A DNA stretch of 52,651 nt from CAZFCK01 sp964517355 (GTDB taxonomy: Bacteria; Desulfobacterota; Desulfovibrionia; Desulfovibrionales; Desulfovibrionaceae): NCBI GenBank assembly GCA_964517355.1, contig CAZFCK010000006.1:1-52651 (forward strand), in the 5' to 3' direction. Below, in pieces: positions 1 to 7,682 of the stretch; position 1 is the stretch's first letter; the number at the start of each line of letters is the position of its first letter. Both the position numbers and the translations under genes were made by a program. Below the pieces are notes generated by a model that saw only the letters and a list, made by a program, of their open reading frames with translations, was not told the origin of the DNA and searched no databases.

Positions 1-51
1 TCCAGAGAAATGCATAAGAGCATCTAGCGCTTTTCAAGCGTGAGATGCTCT
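1..51 (+). repeat. Family B structured repeat, copy 1 (3' half)
   Basis: These 51 nt are identical to 43033-43083, the 3' half of the complete copy. They include the long hairpin with arms AGAGCATCT and AGATGCTCT. The window starts inside the element, so its 5' half is missing. The last bases supply the stop codon of the minus-strand regulator gene ending at 50, so the element abuts that gene directly. Confidence 0.9.
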
Positions 52-763
52 AAAGAGCGGCCATGGCTTCCTCGACATTGTCCGCGAGCACGGCGAATTT
101 GGTAATTCCCACGATATCGAAGACTTTTTTAAAGTTTTCGGAGACACCCGTGATTGCCAGAACCTGCCCCTTCTTGGAACTTTCAAGAAGCAGTTGCGTA
201 AGCAGGGCGATACCTGCGCCATTGATGGTGGCGTTTTCATCAAAGCGGAGGACTATTTTTTTATTTTCATTCTTAATTAAACGGTTCCAGGCCTCTTTTA
301 AAAAGGGCTCGGACAGAGAAGTGACGTTGCCCTGAATGTCCATGATGCTGATATCGCCTTCCTGATGGATGGTGATGTCGTTGACTCCCTTCCGTGCGGA
401 GTGGATCCGTTCTTCAGCCCGCTTGAGCGCCGCTTCCAACGCCTCCTTTTGCACCGGCTTGTTGATGAAATCCGTTGCCGAAAGATTGAGCGCTTGAACC
501 GCCAATTCCATATCGCCATGGCCGGTAACGACAATTACTTCGGTTGTGGGCTCCAGGGCTTTGATTCGTTTGAGCACACCGATGCCGTCCATGCCGGGCA
601 TTTTTATATCGGTCATGACGATTTCCGGCCGTTCGACCTTGAATAGTTCAATGCCTTGCTCACCGTTTTCCGCGGTGAGCGGCGCATATCCGTAGGCTCC
701 CAAAAAAAGGCTGAGCATTTCCAGGGTTGGCCGCTCGTCGTCAATGAGCAGAATTTTCGTCAT
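50..763 (-). CDS. Response regulator with receiver and STAS domains
   Basis: This is a 237-residue cytoplasmic regulator. Residues 1-120 form a CheY-like receiver, with acidic residues D8/D9, a probable phosphoacceptor D52 in the motif MTDIKMPG, and the conserved lysine in NKPV near residue 103. Residues about 132-237 resemble a STAS (anti-sigma-factor antagonist) domain. At the usual phosphoserine position (DSSG in SpoIIAA) it reads NGAG, so the domain probably cannot be phosphorylated by an anti-sigma kinase. There is no DNA-binding domain, so output is probably by protein contact. It is the last gene of a lipoprotein-kinase-regulator operon, 132 nt after the kinase. Its stop lies in the family B repeat. 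Confidence 0.88.
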   Translation of the reverse strand: MTKILLIDDERPTLEMLSLFLGAYGYAPLTAENGEQGIELFKVERPEIVMTDIKMPGMDGIGVLKRIKALEPTTEVIVVTGHGDMELAVQALNLSATDFINKPVQKEALEAALKRAEERIHSARKGVNDITIHQEGDISIMDIQGNVTSLSEPFLKEAWNRLIKNENKKIVLRFDENATINGAGIALLTQLLLESSKKGQVLAITGVSENFKKVFDIVGITKFAVLADNVEEAMAAL

Positions 764-895
764 ATGGGTCTCCTTGCGTGGAGGGAATGTAATGTGCTCG
801 CAGGGCGAAATGCATTATGATCGACACCAGGCGTAACCGTGCGTGAACCGACGTCGCAGTTGAGACAAGAAAAATGTGCAGCATGAACGATGCGC

Positions 896-2749
896 TTATT
901 CAGCACAGGGAAAGCTGAGCTGAAAAGTCGTCCCTTTTCCCGGATCACTGGTGACGACAATATCGCCTTGATAGTCTTTGACAATGCCGTAAGAAATGGC
1001 CAACCCCAACCCCATTCCCTTGCCGATTTCCTTGGTTGTATAAAACGGTTCAAAAATTTTATCCAGTTTGGATTCAGGGATGCCGATGCCTGTGTCGGCG
1101 ATGCTCAAACTCGGCCGACCGTAACGCATAAAGGTCTTGATGCTGATACAGCGCCTGGCTGGAGAATCTTCGACATCTTCGCGGCTCATGATGGCGTCAC
1201 GGGCATTTGTCATGAGATTGAAAATAACCTGTTCGATGCGATTCTTATGCGCCAGGATACGAGGCATCTTTTTTTGAAATTCGAGCTCAAGCTCGATATT
1301 CTCGAGCTTCAGTTGTTGTCCGATGATATGCAGCACTCCTGTGAGCGCCACGCTGATGTCGAACTTGTCCATGGTTAAATCCGCCTTACGGCCAAATTCG
1401 CGGAGCGTGGTGATTATTTCCGAGGCGCGGTCGACCTGTGTGCTGATCTGGCGGGACACTTTAAGCAACTGGTCGCGGGGAGGCTCCTCCCCGCGTTCGA
1501 TAAGCATGGCCAGGTACTCGCTGCCCAGTTTGATGGCGTTCAAAGGCTGGTTCACTTCATGGGCGATTCCGGCGCTCATTTCACCCAACGTTTTCATTTT
1601 GCTCGCTTGAATGAGTTGAGCATCCTTCTCCACAAGATCCGTAATATCGGTGGTGGAAACAATGATCGCCTTTTTATCCTGGTAAATGGTGCCGCAGGCA
1701 TGCATATTGACGTTGAAGGCGTAATTACCCTTCTTGTAGTGAATGGCTCGGGGGTGGAATATGCATTTGGCCAAGGCCTCCTCGTCCCAGGTGGCGAACG
1801 TTCGCATCATCTCCTGTGAAAAATCGCCGGCCAGAAGCGAAAAATCCATCACCGCGAGTTCCTTGCGGGAATACCCATAGACTTCGGAGGCCATGGGGTT
1901 GGCGTCCAATATTTCCAATGTCGCCGCATTCAGAACAAAGATGGGATCCGGCCCGCTATGGAACAAGGAGCGGTATTTCTGTTGCGAGGCGGTCAACTCA
2001 TCGCGGTATTCCTTGAGGTGTTTGACCATATGGTTGAAGGAATTCGCCAGCTGCACCACTTCGTCATTTGGGGCCGCGCGAATTTCCATGACGTAATTCA
2101 GATTGTCTTTGCTGATTTCCTCACTCATCTTTATAAGTTGCGTAATAGGCCGCGTGATGTTGCGAGATAGTTTGTCCGCTATAAATGTCATAATAAGAAT
2201 AATAAACGCTATGAATGAAAGAAATGCCATACGTAATTTTCCAACAACACTATCGATATGCTCTTTGGAAAGTCCTACATGGACGCTCCCAACGTCGTAA
2301 ATTCCTTCAAGAACAGGTACCGCAACGTCGTATGCCGACTCTCCTTCGAACATTATTAGCTTAATGCTGTTGTCTTGTCCGGAAGAAACAATGTTTGCGT
2401 AACGCAGTGTTTCTGGAAAACGGCGGATAAAAGTACTTGCCAGCACGTTTTGCTTAGTGTCCAATATGAAAATATAAGAGACCAGCGTGCGTCGTTCGCC
2501 CACCTGCGCGGCCTCGAAGACCATATTGATGAGGTTGGGCCTGTCGTTGGTGATGATGAGCCCTGTGCTGCGATCGGCTATGGAGTGCGCAATGCCCAGG
2601 CCGCGAAACTCCAGCTCGCGCGTAAGGCTGGAAATGAGGATGTAGCGCGCAAGGATGGCAATGAAGATGCTGACGAGAAATACAACCGCAAGTGTTGAGA
2701 ACAAGATCTTATTCTTAAGGTTCAACTTGAAGAAGATGCGCATCGGCAT
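896..2749 (-). CDS. Membrane sensor histidine kinase (HAMP-PAS-HisKA-HATPase)
   Basis: This 617-residue protein has a transmembrane segment at about 15-40, a periplasmic sensor region of about 130 residues, a second segment at about 172-192 and a HAMP domain at about 190-245. A PAS domain covers about 258-370. The dimerisation/phosphoacceptor motif is GIAHEVNQPLNA with His397. The ATPase domain carries NLMTNARDA (N box), DTGIGI (G1), FEPFYTTK (F box) and GMGLGLAIS (G2). The start ATG-CCG-ATG follows GGAAGAG. It lies 19 nt after the binding-lipoprotein gene and upstream of the receiver-STAS gene, so it probably receives a signal from the lipoprotein and phosphorylates D52 of that regulator. 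The ligand is unknown. Confidence 0.93.
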   Translation of the reverse strand: MPMRIFFKLNLKNKILFSTLAVVFLVSIFIAILARYILISSLTRELEFRGLGIAHSIADRSTGLIITNDRPNLINMVFEAAQVGERRTLVSYIFILDTKQNVLASTFIRRFPETLRYANIVSSGQDNSIKLIMFEGESAYDVAVPVLEGIYDVGSVHVGLSKEHIDSVVGKLRMAFLSFIAFIILIMTFIADKLSRNITRPITQLIKMSEEISKDNLNYVMEIRAAPNDEVVQLANSFNHMVKHLKEYRDELTASQQKYRSLFHSGPDPIFVLNAATLEILDANPMASEVYGYSRKELAVMDFSLLAGDFSQEMMRTFATWDEEALAKCIFHPRAIHYKKGNYAFNVNMHACGTIYQDKKAIIVSTTDITDLVEKDAQLIQASKMKTLGEMSAGIAHEVNQPLNAIKLGSEYLAMLIERGEEPPRDQLLKVSRQISTQVDRASEIITTLREFGRKADLTMDKFDISVALTGVLHIIGQQLKLENIELELEFQKKMPRILAHKNRIEQVIFNLMTNARDAIMSREDVEDSPARRCISIKTFMRYGRPSLSIADTGIGIPESKLDKIFEPFYTTKEIGKGMGLGLAISYGIVKDYQGDIVVTSDPGKGTTFQLSFPCAE

Positions 2750-2768
2750 GGCGTGACTCTTCCGGCTA

Positions 2769-4046
2769 TTAATCCGAGGGAGGGGCGGTGACAGGTAGTT
2801 GTTGACCGTTTGCTTTGCCTTTGCTTGAAGAAACGCTCCAATCCCGCACCAGGGTTTGCCAGTTCGTTATCAGTCGTAGGGTGCCGTTTGCGATGCGCGT
2901 AAAATAGACGCGATCCATTCCTTGATGGTCTGATTTCGAAAAAGACAAGGAGGTATTCGAGCCAAGGGGAAAGTCCTTGATATTGTCTATAGCGTGGATA
3001 AGTCCATCTCTTGAGAGGTTTCTTCCCGCCCTCCGCAGTCCTTCAACCAATACTTGAGCGTTGTAGTAGCCTTCAAGGCTCACCGAATTCGCTGCGGAAT
3101 TGGGGTAATAACGATGCAAAAGGCGCAAGTATTCGCCGACGCTCGGCATCATTTTTCGCGTTTCAGGCAATTCCGGGGGCGGGACCACCTGGCTGATGAT
3201 GACTCTTTCCCCATGCCGCCCCAACAAGCGGGCCAGCTCTTCGGCGCCGACAAATGAAAGGTTATAAAAAATCAATTCGTTGTTTTGCTCCTTGGCCAGC
3301 CTGATGAATTTGGCGCAGGGCTCATAGGTGCCGATCATGACAACCGCCTGCGGGTCTGAGGCGAGGATTGTTTCCAGCCCTTCTTCCACATCAAGCGTTC
3401 CCCTGATATATGAACTCTTTGCCACAGGAGCAAGTCCATATTTCTTAAGGGCGATTTCAGAACCGCGCAATCCATCCAGACCATAGGCGTCATATTGATA
3501 AAATACGGCGATTTTGGAGAATCCCAGATCCTGCACAAGGTGCGTCACCGCCGCGCCGGTTTCCTGATAATATGAAGCGCGTACGTTGATGATGTATGGG
3601 GTGAAAGGTTCGCGAAGAGCGTTCGCCCCGGTGAACATACCGATAATTGGAACTTGCGCCTTGATGACAAGGGGAATGATTTTTTCCGTGGTGGGGGTGC
3701 CCACATAGCAGAAGAGACAAAAAACTTCTTCCTCCACGATAAGCTGCTGCGTGTTCGCTAGGCACAGAGGGGGTTCATAACGGTCGTCAAGGGTGATCAG
3801 TTTAATGGTGCGCCCATGTATTCCACCTGAATCGTTGATAAAATCAATAAATGACAGGGCGCCGCGCAAGGTTTCCCTGCCCAGGTAGCTGGCATGGCCG
3901 CTGAGAGCGAGAGACGACCCTATGCGGATTTCGGTAGGCGTTACACCGGGGACATAGTGCAGCGTACCATTCTCTTGATCGTCATCCGGAGAACACCCTG
4001 TGAGTAAAAGAGCGCATAACACAAGAAAAAGCATACGTTGCAACAC
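2769..4046 (-). CDS. Branched-chain-amino-acid-type substrate-binding lipoprotein
   Basis: A 425-residue periplasmic binding protein of the LivK/Peripla_BP_6 type. It starts with a lipoprotein signal, a hydrophobic stretch ending in LLLTGCS, so it should be lipid-anchored at the cysteine. Family features include IRIGSSLALSGHASYLG near the mature N-terminus and a segment IKLITLDDRYEPP. The start is GTG at 4046, preceded by AAGGGAG with good spacing; an in-frame ATG lies at 4034. No permease or ATPase genes are nearby. It leads an operon with a histidine kinase and a regulator, so it more likely serves as a sensor subunit than in uptake. The substrate cannot be told from sequence. Confidence 0.9.
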   Translation of the reverse strand: MLQRMLFLVLCALLLTGCSPDDDQENGTLHYVPGVTPTEIRIGSSLALSGHASYLGRETLRGALSFIDFINDSGGIHGRTIKLITLDDRYEPPLCLANTQQLIVEEEVFCLFCYVGTPTTEKIIPLVIKAQVPIIGMFTGANALREPFTPYIINVRASYYQETGAAVTHLVQDLGFSKIAVFYQYDAYGLDGLRGSEIALKKYGLAPVAKSSYIRGTLDVEEGLETILASDPQAVVMIGTYEPCAKFIRLAKEQNNELIFYNLSFVGAEELARLLGRHGERVIISQVVPPPELPETRKMMPSVGEYLRLLHRYYPNSAANSVSLEGYYNAQVLVEGLRRAGRNLSRDGLIHAIDNIKDFPLGSNTSLSFSKSDHQGMDRVYFTRIANGTLRLITNWQTLVRDWSVSSSKGKANGQQLPVTAPPSD

Positions 4047-4695
4047 GGAAGGCTCCCTTGGAGGGGCGTGTCGGCTTACCGCCCCCGCATAAATCTCATT
4101 CCTTGTCGGTTTCGGATCGGCCTTTTTCCGGCCGAGCCGTTGCCGTGAGCAATATGGACCAGGAACACGCCGTTGTTTATCCTGAATGTCGCGGCAGAGC
4201 CTTGTTCGTTATGCACGGTTGGCTTGCGCAGCTTCGTTGCAAAAACGCAGCTAACGCCGCACGGCCAGCGTTATTCGATCAGGAGCAGCAAAACGTCATA
4301 TCTTATGTGTTCCAAAAGCGATGTTACCGTAAAAGATTACATGCGCCTAGGGTGGTTCCTATATTATTTTTAGCGAGGGGGGAGCCTTTGTGACACCTCG
4401 TCAGAGCGCAACGATCTGCAGCAGGTTGGCTGCAATACGTTCAATGGGCTCCAAGCCGGTAAAGAACCTCACGTTGTGATCCATTGATTTGCCTGGCAGA
4501 AAGTTGTGTAAGGAACCCGAGGGGATGAACCTCTTTCAGCCGTACCCGGTAGGCGCGGTCTATGTGCGCCTACCGGGTACGGCCGGTAGCAAAGCGAACG
4601 GTTTTCCCCTCGGAAGGGGAGCCGATCAAACACAGGCATTCGGTCGTTTCCCTGTATGCCCAAGACCATATGTTGAGTGGGCGGCCTGACCTCAC
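4047..4695. other. Intergenic region upstream of the sensory operon
   Basis: About 650 nt with no convincing standard gene. It holds the presumed promoter of the minus-strand lipoprotein operon. It also holds a perfect 17-bp inverted repeat (4540-4582) and a GC-rich imperfect hairpin near 4110-4140. One tiny minus-strand reading frame at 4401-4484 (27 residues, ending RIAANLLQIVAL) has an AGG upstream of its ATG and could be a small protein or a gene remnant. I cannot support more. Confidence 0.5.
4540..4582. repeat. Perfect 17-bp inverted repeat
   Basis: The left arm 4540-4556 (CCGTACCCGGTAGGCGC) is exactly complementary to the right arm 4566-4582 around a 9-nt loop. It lies 114 nt past the stop of the small gene downstream of nrdD. 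No T-run follows on either strand, so it is not a classical intrinsic terminator. It could be an RNA 3'-end structure or a protein-binding palindrome. Confidence 0.85.
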
Positions 4696-4923
4696 TCAAT
4701 CATTACAGGACTCCGAAGCGAGTTTATTGATCTCCGCTAGGATTTTGCCTCTGGACTGCGCCAGTTTTTTCCATTTTCGTTTTTCCTTTTTCAACGCTTC
4801 AATCGTATGCAGCAGGTTTTGAATCGTATGCGATGGGTAGCCATGTGTGACCCGGCTCCCCCTGCGGAGTTCCTCATCATTGTGCTGCCTGATGGAGGCG
4901 AGTTGATTTGCATCGAGAATCAT
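4696..4923 (-). CDS. Small charged protein downstream of nrdD
   Basis: A 75-residue product starting MILDANQLASIRQ. It is rich in charged residues, and its C-terminal half (about residues 34-70, containing EALKKEKRKWKKLAQ) is predicted helical or coiled-coil. It begins 18 nt after the nrdD stop on the same strand and so probably shares its transcript. The ribosome-binding site is weak. I do not recognise the family. It is not NrdG, because it has no CxxxCxxC radical-SAM motif. Its position suggests a link to the reductase transcript, but function is unknown and it could be non-coding. Confidence 0.5.
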   Translation of the reverse strand: MILDANQLASIRQHNDEELRRGSRVTHGYPSHTIQNLLHTIEALKKEKRKWKKLAQSRGKILAEINKLASESCND

Positions 4924-4941
4924 AGGATCACGTGTTCCGCA

Positions 4942-7005
4942 TCAGATAGTCTTGCAGAATGACTCCCGTGAGTATTCAAGTCGTTCATTATACTCTTCCT
5001 GCTTGCCTTTATTCCAACGTCCAACCGGACGGTAGTACCCCACAATGCGGGTATAGACCTCTGTTTCCTTGCCACATTTTGGGCAATTCTCATGTTCGCC
5101 ATACAAGTATCCGTGGTCTTCGCAGATGGAGAAGGTCGGGGTGAGCGTCAGCTGGGGAATTTTGGTATTGCTCATCGCCTTGATCAGGAAGTTCTTCACG
5201 CTGCCTTCGTCCGGAGCGGCTTCCCCCAGAAAGGTGTGAAAGACCGTTCCTCCGTTGTACAGAGGTTGGAGCATATCCTGATGCTCGAGGGCGTAGAACA
5301 CGTCGGAGCTGAGATGTACCGGCAGCAAGGTCGAATTGCTGTAGTAGGGCACCTTGCCGCCCGCGGTCAGGATGTCGGCGTAGAGTTCCTTGTCTATTTT
5401 GGCCAGCCGGTAGCAGGTGCTTTCTCCGGGGGTGGCTTCGAGATTGTAGAGGTGGCCGGTTGACTCCTGGAAAATGACGATCAGTTCGCGTAGCTGGTTG
5501 ATGACCCGCTGCATGAGTCTCAGGCCGGATTCGCTTTCCACGCCTTTTCCTATGAGATTCAGGCAGGCTTCGTGACCCCCGATGAGCCCGATGGTGGAAA
5601 AATGGCCCTTAAGACCGTTTTTCAGATACCGGCGTGAGAACGGAAACATGCCAGCGTCCATATTTTTCTCAAGGATTTTGCGTTTGAATTCCAGGGAGTC
5701 GCTGGCCAACTGGGCGTATTCGGAGATTAATTCCAGGAAGTCGTCTTCATTATGCGCCAGATACGCCAGTTTGGGCAAATTCAGGGTGACGACGCCAATG
5801 GAGCCGGTCAGATCGCCGGCGCCGAACAATCCCCCGGTTTTGTTTCTGATTTCACGCAAGTCCATCTGCAGGCGGCAACACATTGCGCGAACGTCTTCAG
5901 GGTTGAGTTCGGAATTAATGAAGTTTTGGAAGTAGGGTGCGCCGTATTTGGCCGTCAGTTTGAGCAGCAGGGTTCCTTCTTCGGATTCCCAGGGGAAGTC
6001 TTTGGTCACGTTGTAGGTGGGGATGGGAAAGGAGAAGATGCGTCCATCCGCGTCGCCATGCAGCATCACTTCAAGAAACGCCTTGTTGAACATGGACATT
6101 TCCCCAGCGTAGTCGCCGTACGTGGAGTCCTGCAGCTTGCCGCCGATGATGACGGCTTCGGCGGCCATATGTTTTGGGGGCGTAAAATCAAAGGTGAAGT
6201 TGGTGAAGGGGCTTTGCCCTCCCCAACGCGATGTGGCGTTGAGGTTGTGGAGCAGTTTTTGGATCTGCTGTTTCACGCCGGCGTAATCAAGGTTGTCGTG
6301 CCGGATGAAAGGGGCCAGATAGGTATCCACGTTGTTGAAGGCCTGAGCGCCGGCCCATTCGTTTTGGAGCGTGCCCAGGAAGTTGACCATCTGGCCGCAG
6401 GCAGCGTCAAAGTGCCTGGCTGGGGTGGACGAGCAGCGGTCACGGAGGTTGAAACCTTCCAGGAGCAGGTCGCGCAGGCTCCAGCCGGAGCAATAGCCGG
6501 CCAGCCCGAAAGAAAGGTCATGAATGTGAAAGTATCCGTGCGTGTGCGCCAGCCGTATTTCTTCCGGATATTTTTCCAGCATGTACCGAGCTTGGACCGA
6601 ACCCGCCATATGCAGAATCAGTCCCTGATAGGAATGAACCATGTTGGAGTTTTCATTGACGCGCCAATCGATTTTATCCAGGTAGCTCTCCGTGACGCCC
6701 GCGATATCGAGATAGGCTTCATTCTGGGAGCGCAATTCCCGACGTTTTTCCCGGTAGATGATATACCGTTCGGCCACCTTGTATAACCGGGCTTCCATCA
6801 ATACCTGCTGCACCATGTCCTGCACCTGCTCCTGCTCGGGCATGTCGATGTCTTGGAGCTTTTTTTCCACCTTTCCAGCCAGTCTGTCGGCCAGCAGGGG
6901 ATCTTTGATCCCGCTGCTTTTGAGAGCTTTGAAAATGGCGTTGCCGATTCGTTTGGTGGACCATGTTTCGATGCACTTATCACGTTTAATAATTTTGCTG
7001 GGCAT
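4942..7005 (-). CDS. nrdD: Anaerobic (class III) ribonucleoside-triphosphate reductase
   Basis: This 687-residue glycyl-radical enzyme reduces ribonucleoside triphosphates to deoxy forms without oxygen. An ATP-cone allosteric domain occupies about residues 1-95. The C-terminal zinc site shows CEDH followed by CPKCG. The glycyl-radical motif RIVGYYRP places the radical at Gly656. The start ATG is preceded by GAGG. The activating radical-SAM enzyme NrdG is not adjacent and must be encoded elsewhere. A cobalamin riboswitch lies in the 5' leader at 7195-7347 on the same strand, so expression probably falls when B12 is plentiful. That fits a genome that also has a B12-dependent class II reductase. 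Confidence 0.97.
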   Translation of the reverse strand: MPSKIIKRDKCIETWSTKRIGNAIFKALKSSGIKDPLLADRLAGKVEKKLQDIDMPEQEQVQDMVQQVLMEARLYKVAERYIIYREKRRELRSQNEAYLDIAGVTESYLDKIDWRVNENSNMVHSYQGLILHMAGSVQARYMLEKYPEEIRLAHTHGYFHIHDLSFGLAGYCSGWSLRDLLLEGFNLRDRCSSTPARHFDAACGQMVNFLGTLQNEWAGAQAFNNVDTYLAPFIRHDNLDYAGVKQQIQKLLHNLNATSRWGGQSPFTNFTFDFTPPKHMAAEAVIIGGKLQDSTYGDYAGEMSMFNKAFLEVMLHGDADGRIFSFPIPTYNVTKDFPWESEEGTLLLKLTAKYGAPYFQNFINSELNPEDVRAMCCRLQMDLREIRNKTGGLFGAGDLTGSIGVVTLNLPKLAYLAHNEDDFLELISEYAQLASDSLEFKRKILEKNMDAGMFPFSRRYLKNGLKGHFSTIGLIGGHEACLNLIGKGVESESGLRLMQRVINQLRELIVIFQESTGHLYNLEATPGESTCYRLAKIDKELYADILTAGGKVPYYSNSTLLPVHLSSDVFYALEHQDMLQPLYNGGTVFHTFLGEAAPDEGSVKNFLIKAMSNTKIPQLTLTPTFSICEDHGYLYGEHENCPKCGKETEVYTRIVGYYRPVGRWNKGKQEEYNERLEYSRESFCKTI

Positions 7006-7194
7006 AAGCGGGCCTCATTGCAAACAGTTAAACGCCGCCGATCCGGGATGGCGGTTCCAAGTATGGGGGTGAACTGTTTGCGCGATTGCCGTGCATGGCT
7101 CCATAGGCGGGACCCTGGAACGCCGGCAATGATTATGGGGTATGAATGTTCATGTCCGGGGGCGGGCTCCGAGGACCGCTTCCGGAAAGAAAAG

Positions 7195-7347
7195 CTTCAG
7201 GTAGGTCTTCTGACTTTCCTCGTCCGATCCGCCTTCCCGCCTGTTGGCAGTGGCGTTATGGACCGGACTGTTCTCCAAGGATCACAGCGGCTGGACCGCT
7301 CCGGATTTTCACCGGATTCCCTGTTATGGCCTTGCGGCCACCTGAAG
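7195..7347 (-). promoter_or_regulatory. Cobalamin (B12) riboswitch upstream of nrdD
   Basis: Read on the minus strand, the segment contains the cobalamin-riboswitch core GGGAATCCGGTGAAAATCC, then AGCCGCTGTGA, then CGCCACTG and GGCGGGAAGGCG, ending GTCAGAAGACC. The outer P1 stem is visible: CTTCAGGT at the 5' end pairs exactly with ACCTGAAG at the 3' end (plus-strand 7340-7347 and 7195-7202). It sits 190 nt upstream of the nrdD start in the same orientation. B12 binding would be expected to lower nrdD expression. Confidence 0.95.
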
Positions 7348-7682
7348 AGCATTATGATGGTGCAACGCTTACCCCAAGCACTAAAGGAGGGCAAGGGGTA
7401 TCTGCAGCCGTAGCGCTCTGTGGCGGAATAAACGCATCAGATGGCGATCCGCAGTGCGGAATCAATCAATTATTTGGATTTCACTACAAAATGATAGGAA
7501 TTTGTGGTTTTATGTTTAACTTGTTTTTTTTATTGTGAATCACTTCTTAATGGCCGAGGGCGAAGCTCTGTGATTCTATTGACCAAGTAAAGCCTTTATC
7601 CTAATTTGTGAACGGATTTTGTTTTTCAAAAAAAGGCAGGCGAATAATTTTCGCGCCACAAAAAAAAATAGAGGAATTTTGT
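7348..7682. other. Divergent promoter region between the riboswitch and the NSS transporter gene
   Basis: About 335 nt holding the presumed promoters of the riboswitch-nrdD transcript (minus) and of the transporter (plus). The transporter leader contains an inverted repeat, GAATCAC at 7537-7543 and GTGATTC at 7570-7576, enclosing a 26-nt GC-rich loop. It may be a leader stem-loop or an operator. I see no gene here. Confidence 0.5.

Noticed and set aside
4058..4393. A 111-codon plus-strand frame upstream of the lipoprotein operon
   Set aside because: No ribosome-binding site, no protein-like pattern, and it covers the promoter region of the divergent operon.
5752..6786. A 344-codon open frame antisense to nrdD
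   Set aside because: It lies wholly opposite a strongly conserved enzyme, has no family features and mirrors the codon pattern of nrdD.
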